From positions 62,001 through 126,000 of the forward strand of contig CANKZQ010000002.1 of assembly GCA_947488345.1 (NCBI GenBank): a stretch of 64,000 nucleotides of DNA, in the 5' to 3' direction. The position numbers and the translations under genes were made by a program. Under the pieces are notes generated by a model. It was not told the DNA's origin. It made no database searches and saw nothing but the letters and a program-made list of their open reading frames with translations. This document shows, in pieces, positions 8,156-18,349 of this stretch. The stretch comes from an uncultured Flavobacteriaceae bacterium (lineage in GTDB: Bacteria > Bacteroidota > Bacteroidia > Flavobacteriales > Flavobacteriaceae). Position 1 is the stretch's first letter; each line of letters starts with the position of its first letter.

Positions 8156-10807
8156 CTAAAACAAGGTTGGTTGTCCGTCCTGGTCATTGGCTGTATCATC
8201 CTTTTTTGTTGTGGTATTTACATTGTCTTCTGCGGGAGTATCTCCTTTAACTTGTTCTTCTTCCACAACTTCAACTGCATTTACTTCGGGCTCTTCGTAC
8301 GGTAAAGATTCTAATAAATTTACCTGTTTTATTTTGTCTCTAGTTAATTGATTTCCAATTGCTTTAATTCCCTTTATTGAAATGAATTCTTCAAAATTTA
8401 TCGATTCGTTTTCTAGGCTGCGTTTTGAGAAAACTACCTCTGCCATCGGTCTAAAATCTGTGGATACAATCTCTAGATTTGACTTGGGATGTTCACTAAT
8501 AAATTGCTCTTCTTTATTCGGATTGTCAATCATAAAACGTTTGACATAATAGCACTCTTTAGAGCCATCATAATGGACCGCTGAAATAGGTTTATTCGGA
8601 ATCCATTTCTCGAGTACAATCATATTGCTGTCGAAATGTGTTGATAGTTCGGGACGAATAGTTTTTACCATTCCAGATTGTGTAATGATTAATAGTCTAT
8701 CTTCCGCAGTAAATTCACCTAGTAATTCCCCTCTGTTGTCAACATTTAGGCGTTGTACGGTATCATCGAACCAAATTTTTCTAGGTTTTAGGGTAGAAAT
8801 GCCTTTTTCTTTAAGTTCTATACGTTTTACACTGTACTTAGTTACGGTATTTCCGCGACTACCTCGGCCCTTAATGGCCAAATCTGCAAAATCGATATCC
8901 CATTTTAGTTTTTTGACACTGCCCACCGCTCGCAGATGTACAGTTACTACTTCTGCTTCTCCATTAGGGTTCGCTGAGAAATATAGTACTTTAGAAAGTT
9001 TATTGCCAGCAGTTAAGTCATATTCCTTATCACGTGTTACAGCAGTTACAGCAAAGCGTTTCATGTAGGTTGGTCCTGATTTGCCATCCTTATAGATCAT
9101 ATTATACACCGTACGCTTATCACTTTTCTTAAAAACCGCTACGTGAATGATGTTTTTACCTACAAAAGTTTTGGAGTCTAGTTTAGTAACAGTCATTTTT
9201 CCATCTGCTCTAAAGACTATTATGCTGTCAATATCAGAACAGTCAGTTACGAACTCATCTCGGCGTAAAGAAGTACCAACAAACCCTTCTTCTCGATTTA
9301 CATAGAGCTTGGCATTTTTCATAGCTACTTTCGACGCTACAATGTCTTCAAAAATGCGAATTTCTGTCTTGCGCTCCTTGCCCTTACCGTATTTGGTTTT
9401 TAGGTTTTTAAAGTAATCAATCGCGTACTCAATCAGATTTGCCAAATGATTCTTTACTTCGGCAATCTTATCTTCTAAGCTTTCGATATGTTGTTTTGCC
9501 TTGTCAATATCAAATTTTGAGATTTTCTTAATTCGAATCTCTGTCAAACGAACAATGTCCTCCTCGGTTACCGCGCGCTTTAAATGCTTTGTATGCGGTT
9601 TTAAGCCTTTATCAATAGCTTTAATCACTCCTTCCCAAGTTTCTTCCTCTTCGATGTCGCGGTAGATCCTATTTTCAATAAAGATACGTTCTAGAGATGC
9701 GAAATGCCATTGCTCTTCTAATTCGCCTAACTGAATCTCGAGTTCTTGTTTAAGTAGATCTACGGTATGATCTGTTGATCGACGTAGCATTTCTGTTACC
9801 CCAATAAAAACAGGTTTGTTATTCTCTATGATACAAGACAACGGAGAAATCGATTGTTCACAGTTCGTGAATGCGTACAAAGCGTCAATGGTTTTGTCTG
9901 GAGACACACCATTTGGTAAGTGGACTAAAATTTCTACATTGGCGGCAGTATTGTCTTCAATACGCTTAATTTTTATCTTGCCTTTTTCATTGGCCTTAAT
10001 GATTGATTCAATTAAAGAAGAAGTTGTAGTGCTATATGGTATTTGACTGATTATTAACGTATTTTTGTCTAATTGAGAAATGGCGGCACGCACCCTTACT
10101 TTACCGCCACGTAGCCCGTCATTATAGTTTGTAACGTCGGCGATACCACCAGTTAAGAAATCGGGCACCAATTTAAAACTTCTCCCTTTAAGATGCTTTA
10201 TCGATGCATCAATCAATTCATTAAAGTTGTGCGGTAGTATTTTTGTGGAAAGACCTACAGCGATTCCTTCGGCGCCTTGTGCGAGTAACAGCGGAAATTT
10301 AACGGGCAGATCAATAGGTTCTTTTCGTCTCCCGTCATACGATGATTGCCATTCTGTCGTTTTCGGGTTGAAAACAACTTCTAAAGCAAATTTTGAAAGT
10401 CTGGCTTCAATATAACGTGAAGCAGCTGCGCGGTCACCGGTTAAGATATTTCCCCAGTTTCCTTGCATATCAATCAATAACTCCTTCTGACCTAGTTGCA
10501 CCATAGCGTCGGCAATACTGGCATCTCCATGGGGATGATATTGCATCGTATGTCCGACCAAATTGGCTACCTTATTATAACGGCCGTCATCTAGGTCTTT
10601 CATAGACTGCATAATACGACGCTGTACAGGCTTGAAACCATCATCGATGGCAGGAACTGCACGTTCTAGAATTACGTACGACGCATAATCTAAAAACCAA
10701 TCTTTGTACATACCAGTGACCTTGGTAATGGTCTCTTCGGTATGACTTTCTTCTTGTTGGTTATGTTCTAAATTATCGTCTTCTATGTCGTTATGTTCTT
10801 CTTGCAT
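8156..10807 (-). CDS. parC: DNA topoisomerase IV subunit A
   Basis: The 883-residue protein contains the breakage-reunion domain with the conserved QYHPHGD motif (about 89-95) and the catalytic tyrosine at residue 132 in AASRYIEARL. A coiled-coil and tower region follows, then beta-pinwheel repeats that lack the GyrA box, ending in an acidic tail. With ParE it decatenates daughter chromosomes and relaxes supercoils. Its ATG overlaps the stop of parE by one base, so the pair is translationally coupled. The acidic low-complexity C-terminal 50 residues vary widely in this family. Confidence 0.96.
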   Translation of the reverse strand: MQEEHNDIEDDNLEHNQQEESHTEETITKVTGMYKDWFLDYASYVILERAVPAIDDGFKPVQRRIMQSMKDLDDGRYNKVANLVGHTMQYHPHGDASIADAMVQLGQKELLIDMQGNWGNILTGDRAAASRYIEARLSKFALEVVFNPKTTEWQSSYDGRRKEPIDLPVKFPLLLAQGAEGIAVGLSTKILPHNFNELIDASIKHLKGRSFKLVPDFLTGGIADVTNYNDGLRGGKVRVRAAISQLDKNTLIISQIPYSTTTSSLIESIIKANEKGKIKIKRIEDNTAANVEILVHLPNGVSPDKTIDALYAFTNCEQSISPLSCIIENNKPVFIGVTEMLRRSTDHTVDLLKQELEIQLGELEEQWHFASLERIFIENRIYRDIEEEETWEGVIKAIDKGLKPHTKHLKRAVTEEDIVRLTEIRIKKISKFDIDKAKQHIESLEDKIAEVKNHLANLIEYAIDYFKNLKTKYGKGKERKTEIRIFEDIVASKVAMKNAKLYVNREEGFVGTSLRRDEFVTDCSDIDSIIVFRADGKMTVTKLDSKTFVGKNIIHVAVFKKSDKRTVYNMIYKDGKSGPTYMKRFAVTAVTRDKEYDLTAGNKLSKVLYFSANPNGEAEVVTVHLRAVGSVKKLKWDIDFADLAIKGRGSRGNTVTKYSVKRIELKEKGISTLKPRKIWFDDTVQRLNVDNRGELLGEFTAEDRLLIITQSGMVKTIRPELSTHFDSNMIVLEKWIPNKPISAVHYDGSKECYYVKRFMIDNPNKEEQFISEHPKSNLEIVSTDFRPMAEVVFSKRSLENESINFEEFISIKGIKAIGNQLTRDKIKQVNLLESLPYEEPEVNAVEVVEEEQVKGDTPAEDNVNTTTKKDDTANDQDGQPTLF

Positions 10808-12663
10808 TATTTATCCTCAACTAAATCAAGTTCAACTTTTAGGTTTTCGATGATGAATTTCTGTCTATCCGGCGTGTTTTTTCCCATATAGAAATTTAAT
10901 AATTGATCGATAGACATCTCTTTATCGAGCATGACAGGATCTAATCGAATATTATCTCCTATAAAATGGGCAAATTCATCAGGAGAAATTTCTCCAAGCC
11001 CTTTAAACCTTGTTATTTCTGGTTTTCCTTTTAAACTTTGAATTGCCTTTTGCTTTTCGGTATCTGAGTAGCAATAATGTGTTTTGCTCTTATCTCGCAC
11101 ACGAAACAATGGTGTTTCTAGAATATATAGATGTCCTTCTTTGATTAATTCAGGAAAGAATTGTAGAAAAAAAGTAATCAATAAGAGTCTGATGTGCATT
11201 CCATCGACATCGGCATCAGTTGCAATTACAATATTGTTATAGCGCAAGTTTTCGATGCCATCTTCAATGTTTAGTGCTGCTTGAAGCAGGTTGAACTCTT
11301 CGTTCTCATAGACAATCTTCTTACTCATGCCATATGAGTTCAATGGTTTTCCTCGTAGGCTAAAGACAGCTTGTGTATTTACATTACGAGATTTGGTTAT
11401 CGATCCACTCGCTGAATCTCCTTCTGTTATAAATAAGGTACTATCCAAGCGATTGTCTTTTTTCATATCACCCAAATGCACACGACAATCACGCAATTTT
11501 TTATTGTGAAGATTGGCTTTTTTTGCACGTTCACGCGCTAACTTTCGAATGCCCGAAAGATCTTTTCGTTCACGTTCTGCCTGAAGTATTTTGCGCTGTA
11601 ATGATTCCGCGGAAGCGGTATTTTTATGTAAGTAATTATCAAGATTCGTTTTTACAAAATCATTGATAAACGTTCGAACAGTCGGTAGACCACCTCCCAT
11701 TTCCGTAGAACCTAACTTTGTTTTCGTTTGGCTTTCAAAAACAGGTTCCATCACTTTGATGCTAATCGCAGAAACAATTGATTTCCGGATATCAGAAGCT
11801 TCATAGTTTTTACCGAAAAACTCTCGTACTGTTTTTACCACAGCTTCTCTAAATGCATTTTGATGAGTCCCTCCTTGGGTTGTATGTTGACCATTCACAA
11901 ATGAATGGTATTCTTCACTGTATTGTGTTCTGCTATGTGTTAGTGCCATTTCGATATCATCACTTTTTAAGTGAATGATGGGGTAGAGCATATCGGTATC
12001 TGCAATATTCTCAACTAACAGATCTTTTAACCCATTTTCAGAAAAGTATTTTTCACCGTTAAAAATGATTGTTAAACCAGTGTTGAGATACACGTAGTTT
12101 TTGATCATTTTTATGATATACTCATTACGAAATTTATATTGGTTAAAGATGGCTTCATCAGGCGTGAAGCTTACTTTTGTTCCCTTTCGTTGCGAGGACG
12201 ATTGCACTGCGTCATCGATGACCAAATTTCCTTTTTCAAATTCAGCAACCTTTGTTTTATCTTCTCTAACAGACTGTACTTTAAAATGCGATGATAGGGC
12301 ATTTACGGCTTTGGTTCCGACTCCGTTCAATCCGACAGATTTCTTAAACGCTTTCGAATCATACTTACCACCGGTGTTCATTTTAGAAACGACATCGACC
12401 ACTTTTCCCAATGGAATACCACGCCCATAATCTCGAACGCTAACAGTTTTGTCTCTAACCGAAATTTCAATGGTTTTTCCTGCTCCCATAACGTATTCAT
12501 CGATGGAGTTATCAAGAACCTCTTTAATCAAAATATAAATACCATCATCTGGAGACGATCCATCACCTAATTTCCCAATATACATCCCTGGTCGCATTCT
12601 GATATGCTCTTTCCAGTCGAGTGATCGTATATTGTCTTCGGTATATGTCGTTTGTTTAGCCAT
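10807..12663 (-). CDS. parE: DNA topoisomerase IV subunit B
   Basis: The 618-residue protein is of usual length for ParE. The GHKL ATP-binding motifs are present: [10 protein letters not shown] with the Mg-binding Asn at residue 52, DYGRGIP, and [11 protein letters not shown]. The TOPRIM motifs [10 protein letters not shown] and DADVDGMHI come later, and [11 protein letters not shown] lies near the end. It supplies ATP turnover and half of the cleavage site of topoisomerase IV. parE leads the operon parE-parC-heme membrane protein. The ATG at 12663 has no competing upstream start. Confidence 0.96.
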   Translation of the reverse strand: MAKQTTYTEDNIRSLDWKEHIRMRPGMYIGKLGDGSSPDDGIYILIKEVLDNSIDEYVMGAGKTIEISVRDKTVSVRDYGRGIPLGKVVDVVSKMNTGGKYDSKAFKKSVGLNGVGTKAVNALSSHFKVQSVREDKTKVAEFEKGNLVIDDAVQSSSQRKGTKVSFTPDEAIFNQYKFRNEYIIKMIKNYVYLNTGLTIIFNGEKYFSENGLKDLLVENIADTDMLYPIIHLKSDDIEMALTHSRTQYSEEYHSFVNGQHTTQGGTHQNAFREAVVKTVREFFGKNYEASDIRKSIVSAISIKVMEPVFESQTKTKLGSTEMGGGLPTVRTFINDFVKTNLDNYLHKNTASAESLQRKILQAERERKDLSGIRKLARERAKKANLHNKKLRDCRVHLGDMKKDNRLDSTLFITEGDSASGSITKSRNVNTQAVFSLRGKPLNSYGMSKKIVYENEEFNLLQAALNIEDGIENLRYNNIVIATDADVDGMHIRLLLITFFLQFFPELIKEGHLYILETPLFRVRDKSKTHYCYSDTEKQKAIQSLKGKPEITRFKGLGEISPDEFAHFIGDNIRLDPVMLDKEMSIDQLLNFYMGKNTPDRQKFIIENLKVELDLVEDK

Positions 12664-12841
12664 TTGATAATACTTATGATGCAGGTTTGCTAAAATAAGA
12701 CTTCATACTAAAAAATAAAACTGTCTTCTGATTATTTATTAACATATAAATTAAAAATGTGAATCTAATTTATTTCTTTAAATTTACCCGAATTTAAAAT
12801 CAACAATTATCAAAAAACATATTCCAAACTTCATTACCTTA

Positions 12842-13558
12842 TTGAATTTATTTTGTGGTATAGTGGCAGTACTAGCAGCGGCCTTAGGAAACTTACAAAC
12901 TGCTGCGTTATTTGTGCTTTTGGGTATCTTTTTTGACTTTTTTGATGGTTTCGCCGCGCGCCTATTAAAGGTAGATAGCGAGTTAGGCAAACAGTTAGAT
13001 TCATTAGCAGATATGGTAACCTCAGGTGTTGCACCTGGTTTGGTAATGTATCAATTAATTTTAAGAGCTTTGAACCATGATTCTTTTGCGACTTCTTTTA
13101 TAGAAAAAGGGAGTATAATCACTTGGGAACTTGGCGATATTCAATTATTACCCTTCATTGGCTTTCTATTACCCATAGCAGCCGCCTACAGATTGGCAAA
13201 TTTCAACTTAGACGAACGTCAATCAACTACATTCATCGGTTTACCTACACCCGCCATGAGTGTTTTTGTAATATCCTTGCCGTTGATTTTGAGCTATTCA
13301 AATGTGGAACTTGCACAAGACTTAGTTCAAAATATTTATGTGTTAATCGGAAGCACCTTATTTTTGTGTTTTGTGATGAATACAGAAATTGCGCTCTTTT
13401 CGTTAAAATTTAAGAGTTTCTCCATAAAAAATAATTGGATTGAAGTTTTATTTATCTTGTTGGTTATTATTGGGTTGATATCTTTCAAATTCATTGCAAT
13501 TCCCTTGATCATAGTCTTTTACATTTTGCTTTCGATGTTGAAAAAAGGAATCAGTTGA
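12842..13558 (+). CDS. pssA: CDP-diacylglycerol--serine O-phosphatidyltransferase
   Basis: The 238-residue frame is written from the TTG at 12842, but the family N-terminus continues upstream: codons from 12806 read IIKKHIPNFITLLNLFCG, and the frame stays open to a TAA at 12779-12781 without any ATG, GTG or TTG. The enzyme motif DG-x2-AR-x8-G-x3-D-x3-D is intact in the segment starting DGFAARLL, and about seven membrane helices follow. It makes phosphatidylserine from CDP-diacylglycerol and serine, leading to phosphatidylethanolamine. It is divergent from parE. Confidence 0.92.
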   Translation: MNLFCGIVAVLAAALGNLQTAALFVLLGIFFDFFDGFAARLLKVDSELGKQLDSLADMVTSGVAPGLVMYQLILRALNHDSFATSFIEKGSIITWELGDIQLLPFIGFLLPIAAAYRLANFNLDERQSTTFIGLPTPAMSVFVISLPLILSYSNVELAQDLVQNIYVLIGSTLFLCFVMNTEIALFSLKFKSFSIKNNWIEVLFILLVIIGLISFKFIAIPLIIVFYILLSMLKKGIS

Positions 13559-13580
13559 TCTTTACTTTTTTTTATTTTTG
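13555..13580 (+). promoter_or_regulatory. Candidate promoter for the T9SS type B cargo gene
   Basis: TATTTTTG at 13573-13580 fits the -7 box. A TTG at 13555-13557 lies 15 bp upstream, which is short for a -33 partner. The leader to the ATG at 13702 would be about 118 nt and includes a small hairpin, CAGAC/GTCTG at 13664-13682. Confidence 0.4.
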
Positions 13581-13701
13581 AGTTATTACAGCCTTTTTTT
13601 ACACAAAGAGGGTAGGAAAAAACATTATCTAGTTGTTGTGTTTATATACTAAATGATAAAACAGACCGTTTAAAAGTCTGAGAATCGCTAAACATTTTGT
13701 T

Positions 13702-16700
13702 ATGAACCGACCGAATACTTTTACCAAGGTAAAGTTGTTTTTTATTGCAACTTTATTTTTTCTCCCTTATTTTATGAATGCTCAAACTACAGTACCTTTC
13801 GAGAAAAGGTATGAGAATGTAGGTATTAATGGAGATTTAACCATGGTAGGAAATTCTATCGTTGGTCAAGATGCTACAGCACCTTATAATGGGGGAAGCA
13901 ATAACAATAGTTTTTCAGCCGTCTATATTGATGTTGACACAGATGCCTCGACATTTAGTTCAAGTAGTGCTGCGTTAACTGGACTTACCAGTTGTGATAG
14001 AGTGGTATATGCCGGACTGTATTGGGGGGCCAATGTAACACTAGCGACTCAAACTCCAGAAACCATAAAATTTAGACCTCCAGGAGGTTCGTATATAGAT
14101 ATAACCGCCGACACGGCAGATGCTACTTTACGAGAACAGCTAGATGTCATGTATTATAAAGATGTAACTAGTATTGTTACAGGTCTCTCTAACCCTTCGG
14201 GGGATTATTTCGTTGCAAACGTATCATGTGAAACAGGTGTTGGAAATAGGGCAGCGGGTTGGACGATGGTCGTTGTGTACGAAAGTCCAACAAAGCCGCG
14301 TAAATACATCACTACTTTTGATGGATTCTCTAATGTAAGTCCGAGTAATACAGAGCAGTTTAGTTATTCTGGTTTTGTGACACCACCATCAGGTAGTGTG
14401 CAGGGTAGAATTGGTTTGGGTGCATTAGAAGGAGATAGAGCATTAACAGGAGAACAATTGTTTTTTGCCGATGCTATTGTACCGGCTACGGATCCAAATA
14501 GTAGTTTTGATTTATTATTTGATGCTGAAAATCCAGCTGATAACTTTTTTAATAGTAAGGTGACGATCGATGGAGCTCAGGTAACGACCAGAAATCCAAA
14601 TAGTACAAATACCTTAGGATGGGATACAGCGATTGTAGATTTAGATCCGCTCAATAATCCGAATGCTCCGCTCACGGAAAATCTTATATTAGCGAATGGT
14701 GCGACCGATGCTACCGTTAGAGTAGCCACAACCGGAGATAGAATTCTAACTTTTTTAAATACGTTTGCGGTAGATATAATCGAACCAGTAATTGATGTAT
14801 TAACAAGTGTAGAAGACACTTCGGGTAATGCGATTACTTTAGGATCACCAGTATCTTTGGGCGCTACTGTTGTGTATAATATTAATTTTGAGAATTCAGG
14901 TACCGATGGCGCCTTAAATACGGAGGTAGTAAACACCTTACCATTTAATGTAACTTTAGATGAAACAAGTATTCAATTTTTGGATGCTACTGATACTCCA
15001 TTAGCCCCAGGTCTAATAACATATACATATAATACTACTACTAGGCAGTTGACGTTTACGATAGATGATTCGTTAGTGTTAAAAGATGGATTAGCTGGTT
15101 CATATAATATTAGATATCAAGTAACGGCCTCGAATGATTGTTTTGACTATACGGATGCCTGTACCAATTTACTCGAAAACTTTTTAGAAACTTCTTATGA
15201 CGGTGAAACCTCAGGAACCAATATTACAGGTCAACCTGGGTTGAATGGAGTAAATGGTTGTGGATTAGGTAATCCTGGATCAATGGACTTATTCGTAGAC
15301 ACAAGCTCATGTAATTTTGATAGTACCTTGACATTTTGTAATAATAATTTGACATTTTCTGGTGATGATGGATATAATTTATATGAATGGGTGGATGAAA
15401 CGGGTACCAATATTGGTAATACGAAAGAAATTACCGTAACCGGACCAGGAATATATACAGTAACACAAACAAGAACAGGTTGTTCTATAACTACGAGAGT
15501 GGTGACTGTATTAGGTTTAGATGTTACTTATACACCATCAGATGCATTATGTAGAAATAGTGCTGACGGAACGATAGCTGTTCAAGTTAATGAAGCTTCA
15601 GCCAATTTTACATTTGAATTGTTTAAAGGTGGTGTACTACAAGAAACAACAGGCGCAATCACAGCCGACAATCATGTATTTACAGGTTTAGATATTGGAA
15701 CCGATTATTCAATACGTGTCACGAATGCTGCTGGATGTTTTGATTTTCAAACAACTGGTTTAACAGTAACCGAGCCAACGCTCCTGCAAGCTACTAATGT
15801 GGTAAGTGATAATATAATGCCTTGTAATGGAAATTTATTGAGTGGTAGAATTGAGGTTAACGCCAATGGAGGTACGCAATTTACTGCAACTGGTGATTAT
15901 GAATATAGCATGGACGGGGGCGCTTTTCAAGAGTCGAATGTATTTAATACTACTGTCCAAGGAAATCATACCATTACCGTTAGAGATCAAAATAACTGTA
16001 CAACCACTACTGTCGCTAATGTAGGTTTCGATGACGAAATTGCGTTTAACATGTCGAAAGTAGATGTGAATTGTGCAAATAGCACCAACGGTTCTATCAC
16101 AGTCAATCTCACGCAAAATACTGCAGGTAATACTATGACATATAGTATTGATGGCGGTACAACATTCCAGAACTCACCTGTATTTAATGGGTTGGGAGTT
16201 GGAGATTACTCCATAATTATCCGTAAAGAAAAAGGGATTAATAGCTGTGAAACAACAGTAACAGAAAGTATCAATCAGTTGATATTTTTAGAATTCGAGG
16301 CAACGGGAGGTTTTTCTTGTTCTGGAAGTATTAATACAATTACTGCAACCGTTGCACCGGCATATGCAAATGAAGTAACGTATATCATGGATGGTACTAT
16401 TACCAACACAACGGGTATTTTTGAAAATGTAACACCTGGTTTACATAGTGTAACTGCAAGACATAATACATTCTTATGTGAAGCACCACCTGTTGAAGTA
16501 AGTGCATTGGCATATACGCCAATGAATATACTAGGTGTGAATCAGCAAATAGATAATCCGAATCAATATGATATTAGTTTCTCTGGTGGAGTTGCCGATT
16601 ATCAATATGCAATGCTCCCAGGAAGAATAACCGATGTGACTGTTACGGATGATGATTTTGGAGACGAGAATCTCTTTACGATTAATGCAGATGGTTTCTA

Positions 16701-17034
16701 TACTTTCTTTGTGAAGGATACCAATGGGTGTATTGTCGAATTTGAAGCAGAATTGGAGTTTTTAGATCTTGAGATTCCTAATTTCTTTACACCAAATGGA
16801 GATACTTTTAATGATGAGTGGTATCCTAGAAATATTCAACCATATCCGAACATTACTGTTGAAGTATTTGATAGATATCAGCGCTTAATTGTGGCTTTTG
16901 AAGGAATTAACAATTCTTGGAATGGCTATTATAAAGGAAAACCTTTGCCTTCTGGAGACTATTGGTATGTTGTCAAGTTGAATAGTCTAACCGATGACCG
17001 CGTGTTTAAAGGAAATGTAACATTGTATAGATAA
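13702..17034 (+). CDS. Large secreted adhesin-like protein with T9SS type B sorting domain
   Basis: The 1110-residue protein has a signal peptide (about residues 1-27), an N-terminal beta-rich region, and a DUF11-like domain near 360-460 (VVYNINFENSGTDG). Several cysteine-bearing SprB-type repeats follow between about 540 and 900, for example the block around YSMDGGAFQES and NHTITVRDQNNCT. The last 85 residues (NFFTPNGDTFNDEW to FKGNVTLYR) are a type B C-terminal domain that directs export by the type IX system and surface attachment. It is followed by its probable outer-membrane partner at 17062. The role is likely adhesion or gliding; the ligand is unknown. Confidence 0.92.
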   Translation: MNRPNTFTKVKLFFIATLFFLPYFMNAQTTVPFEKRYENVGINGDLTMVGNSIVGQDATAPYNGGSNNNSFSAVYIDVDTDASTFSSSSAALTGLTSCDRVVYAGLYWGANVTLATQTPETIKFRPPGGSYIDITADTADATLREQLDVMYYKDVTSIVTGLSNPSGDYFVANVSCETGVGNRAAGWTMVVVYESPTKPRKYITTFDGFSNVSPSNTEQFSYSGFVTPPSGSVQGRIGLGALEGDRALTGEQLFFADAIVPATDPNSSFDLLFDAENPADNFFNSKVTIDGAQVTTRNPNSTNTLGWDTAIVDLDPLNNPNAPLTENLILANGATDATVRVATTGDRILTFLNTFAVDIIEPVIDVLTSVEDTSGNAITLGSPVSLGATVVYNINFENSGTDGALNTEVVNTLPFNVTLDETSIQFLDATDTPLAPGLITYTYNTTTRQLTFTIDDSLVLKDGLAGSYNIRYQVTASNDCFDYTDACTNLLENFLETSYDGETSGTNITGQPGLNGVNGCGLGNPGSMDLFVDTSSCNFDSTLTFCNNNLTFSGDDGYNLYEWVDETGTNIGNTKEITVTGPGIYTVTQTRTGCSITTRVVTVLGLDVTYTPSDALCRNSADGTIAVQVNEASANFTFELFKGGVLQETTGAITADNHVFTGLDIGTDYSIRVTNAAGCFDFQTTGLTVTEPTLLQATNVVSDNIMPCNGNLLSGRIEVNANGGTQFTATGDYEYSMDGGAFQESNVFNTTVQGNHTITVRDQNNCTTTTVANVGFDDEIAFNMSKVDVNCANSTNGSITVNLTQNTAGNTMTYSIDGGTTFQNSPVFNGLGVGDYSIIIRKEKGINSCETTVTESINQLIFLEFEATGGFSCSGSINTITATVAPAYANEVTYIMDGTITNTTGIFENVTPGLHSVTARHNTFLCEAPPVEVSALAYTPMNILGVNQQIDNPNQYDISFSGGVADYQYAMLPGRITDVTVTDDDFGDENLFTINADGFYTFFVKDTNGCIVEFEAELEFLDLEIPNFFTPNGDTFNDEWYPRNIQPYPNITVEVFDRYQRLIVAFEGINNSWNGYYKGKPLPSGDYWYVVKLNSLTDDRVFKGNVTLYR

Positions 17035-17061
17035 TTTATAAACCCAAAGACAGACAAACCG

Positions 17062-18009
17062 ATGAAAAAAGTTATTTATATAATCATATTTGCATGTACT
17101 TTAGCGGTAAATGCACAAGAGTTTAAACTATCACCGTATACACAATATTTAACCGAAAACCCGTATTCTATATCCCCAACATTTGCTGGTATTAATGAAG
17201 ATTATGATAGAATTCGATTGAATGCTGTATCACAATGGTTAGGATTGAAAAATGCACCGAATACACAAAATTTATCATACGACCTTCGATTTGGAGAAAA
17301 GTCTGGTGCCGGTATTTTACTCTATAACGACAGTAATGGTGCAACGAAACAATTAGGTGCGCAATTGTCATATGCGCATCATTTGATCTTAAATTACGGA
17401 AATGAAGAGTTTTTGTCTTTTGGTATTTCCTATAAATTCAATCAATTTAAAATCGAAACAGCTGATTTTGATGATGGGAGTGGAGAAGGTTTTGATGATC
17501 CTGCGGTAGGAGCGGCAAAAAGTACTACAAATCATAACTTTGAGGTGGGTGCTTTGTATAGATATATGGACTTCTTTTTTAGTTTGAATGCTTCTAATAT
17601 TTTGAACAAAAAAGTAGAAGGTGTTTTTGACTTTACAGAGCCTAAAAAATTGAGAAACTATTATGTGTATACAGGCTATACTTTTGTAAGTAGAAATGAA
17701 GAAATGGAATATGAGCCTTCTATATATTATAATTTATTTGAAGGTGATTCGCGCTCTGAGATGCATTTAAATTTTAAAGCGAGAAAAATTACAGACACAG
17801 GATATATGTGGGCCGGATTAAGTGGAAGATTTTATATTGACCAAAGCTTTAAATCATCCTCTGTGGCTCCAATGTTAGGCTTGAAGAAAGATCAGTTTTA
17901 TGTTGCTTATGCTTTTCAATGGAACATCAATGAAGCTGTAGAACTGAATAATGCCGGGACACACTTGATTACTCTTGGTTTTGACTTAGAGAACAACAGG
18001 AGGTATTAA
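17062..18009 (+). CDS. PorP/SprF family type IX secretion outer-membrane protein
   Basis: The 315-residue protein has a signal peptide ending near VNAQEF and the PorP/SprF family pattern: LSPYTQYLTENPYSISPTFAGI at the start, then alternating beta strands of an outer-membrane barrel. Family members are needed to export or anchor a cognate type B cargo, as SprF is for SprB. It follows the cargo gene by 27 bp, the standard cargo-partner arrangement in flavobacteria, so the two probably work together. It is 27 bp before the next gene. Confidence 0.9.
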   Translation: MKKVIYIIIFACTLAVNAQEFKLSPYTQYLTENPYSISPTFAGINEDYDRIRLNAVSQWLGLKNAPNTQNLSYDLRFGEKSGAGILLYNDSNGATKQLGAQLSYAHHLILNYGNEEFLSFGISYKFNQFKIETADFDDGSGEGFDDPAVGAAKSTTNHNFEVGALYRYMDFFFSLNASNILNKKVEGVFDFTEPKKLRNYYVYTGYTFVSRNEEMEYEPSIYYNLFEGDSRSEMHLNFKARKITDTGYMWAGLSGRFYIDQSFKSSSVAPMLGLKKDQFYVAYAFQWNINEAVELNNAGTHLITLGFDLENNRRY

Positions 18010-18036
18010 TTAAAAAAAATTCATAAAATAAAAGAC

Positions 18037-18348
18037 ATGAAAGTTTTAAAGATAGTAGTAGTATTGATGGGAATCGGTTTTTTTGGTACAGAATGTACTT
18101 ATGCTCAGGCTAAGAAAATAGTTCCAATCGAGTTTAATGAAATTTCATCAAAAAGTATGGCGGTTGTTGAGTTGCCTGCAAAGGTGAAGGAAGCCGCATC
18201 TAAATATGCCGGATATAAGATAAAGAAAGCATTTGTTGGTCAGCATAAACGCAACAAAAAACTCTATAAAGTTCAAATAGCTCGTGGACCAATTGTCTAC
18301 GAATTAATTATTAATGAAAAAGGGAAAGTGCTAGAGTCTAGAGAATAG
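18037..18348 (+). CDS. Small periplasmic protein, PepSY-like
   Basis: The 103-residue protein has a signal peptide of about 24 residues ending near TYAQAKK. The mature part resembles a PepSY-like fold: ELPAKVKEAASKYAGYKIKKAFVG, a basic linker, then YKVQIARGPIVYELIINEKGKVLES. Such proteins are small periplasmic domains of uncertain role. It is the third gene of the unit that starts with the T9SS type B cargo, 27 bp behind the PorP/SprF gene, and may assist that secretion pair. The family call is moderate and rests on pattern only. Confidence 0.65.
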   Translation: MKVLKIVVVLMGIGFFGTECTYAQAKKIVPIEFNEISSKSMAVVELPAKVKEAASKYAGYKIKKAFVGQHKRNKKLYKVQIARGPIVYELIINEKGKVLESRE

Positions 18349-18349
18349 A

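Noticed and set aside
8625-9068. 147-residue plus-strand frame inside parC
   Set aside because: It is antisense to well-conserved ParC sequence and has no family match or start context.
12784-13034. Minus-strand frames over the start of pssA
   Set aside because: They lie antisense to conserved PssA coding sequence and have no recognisable protein features.
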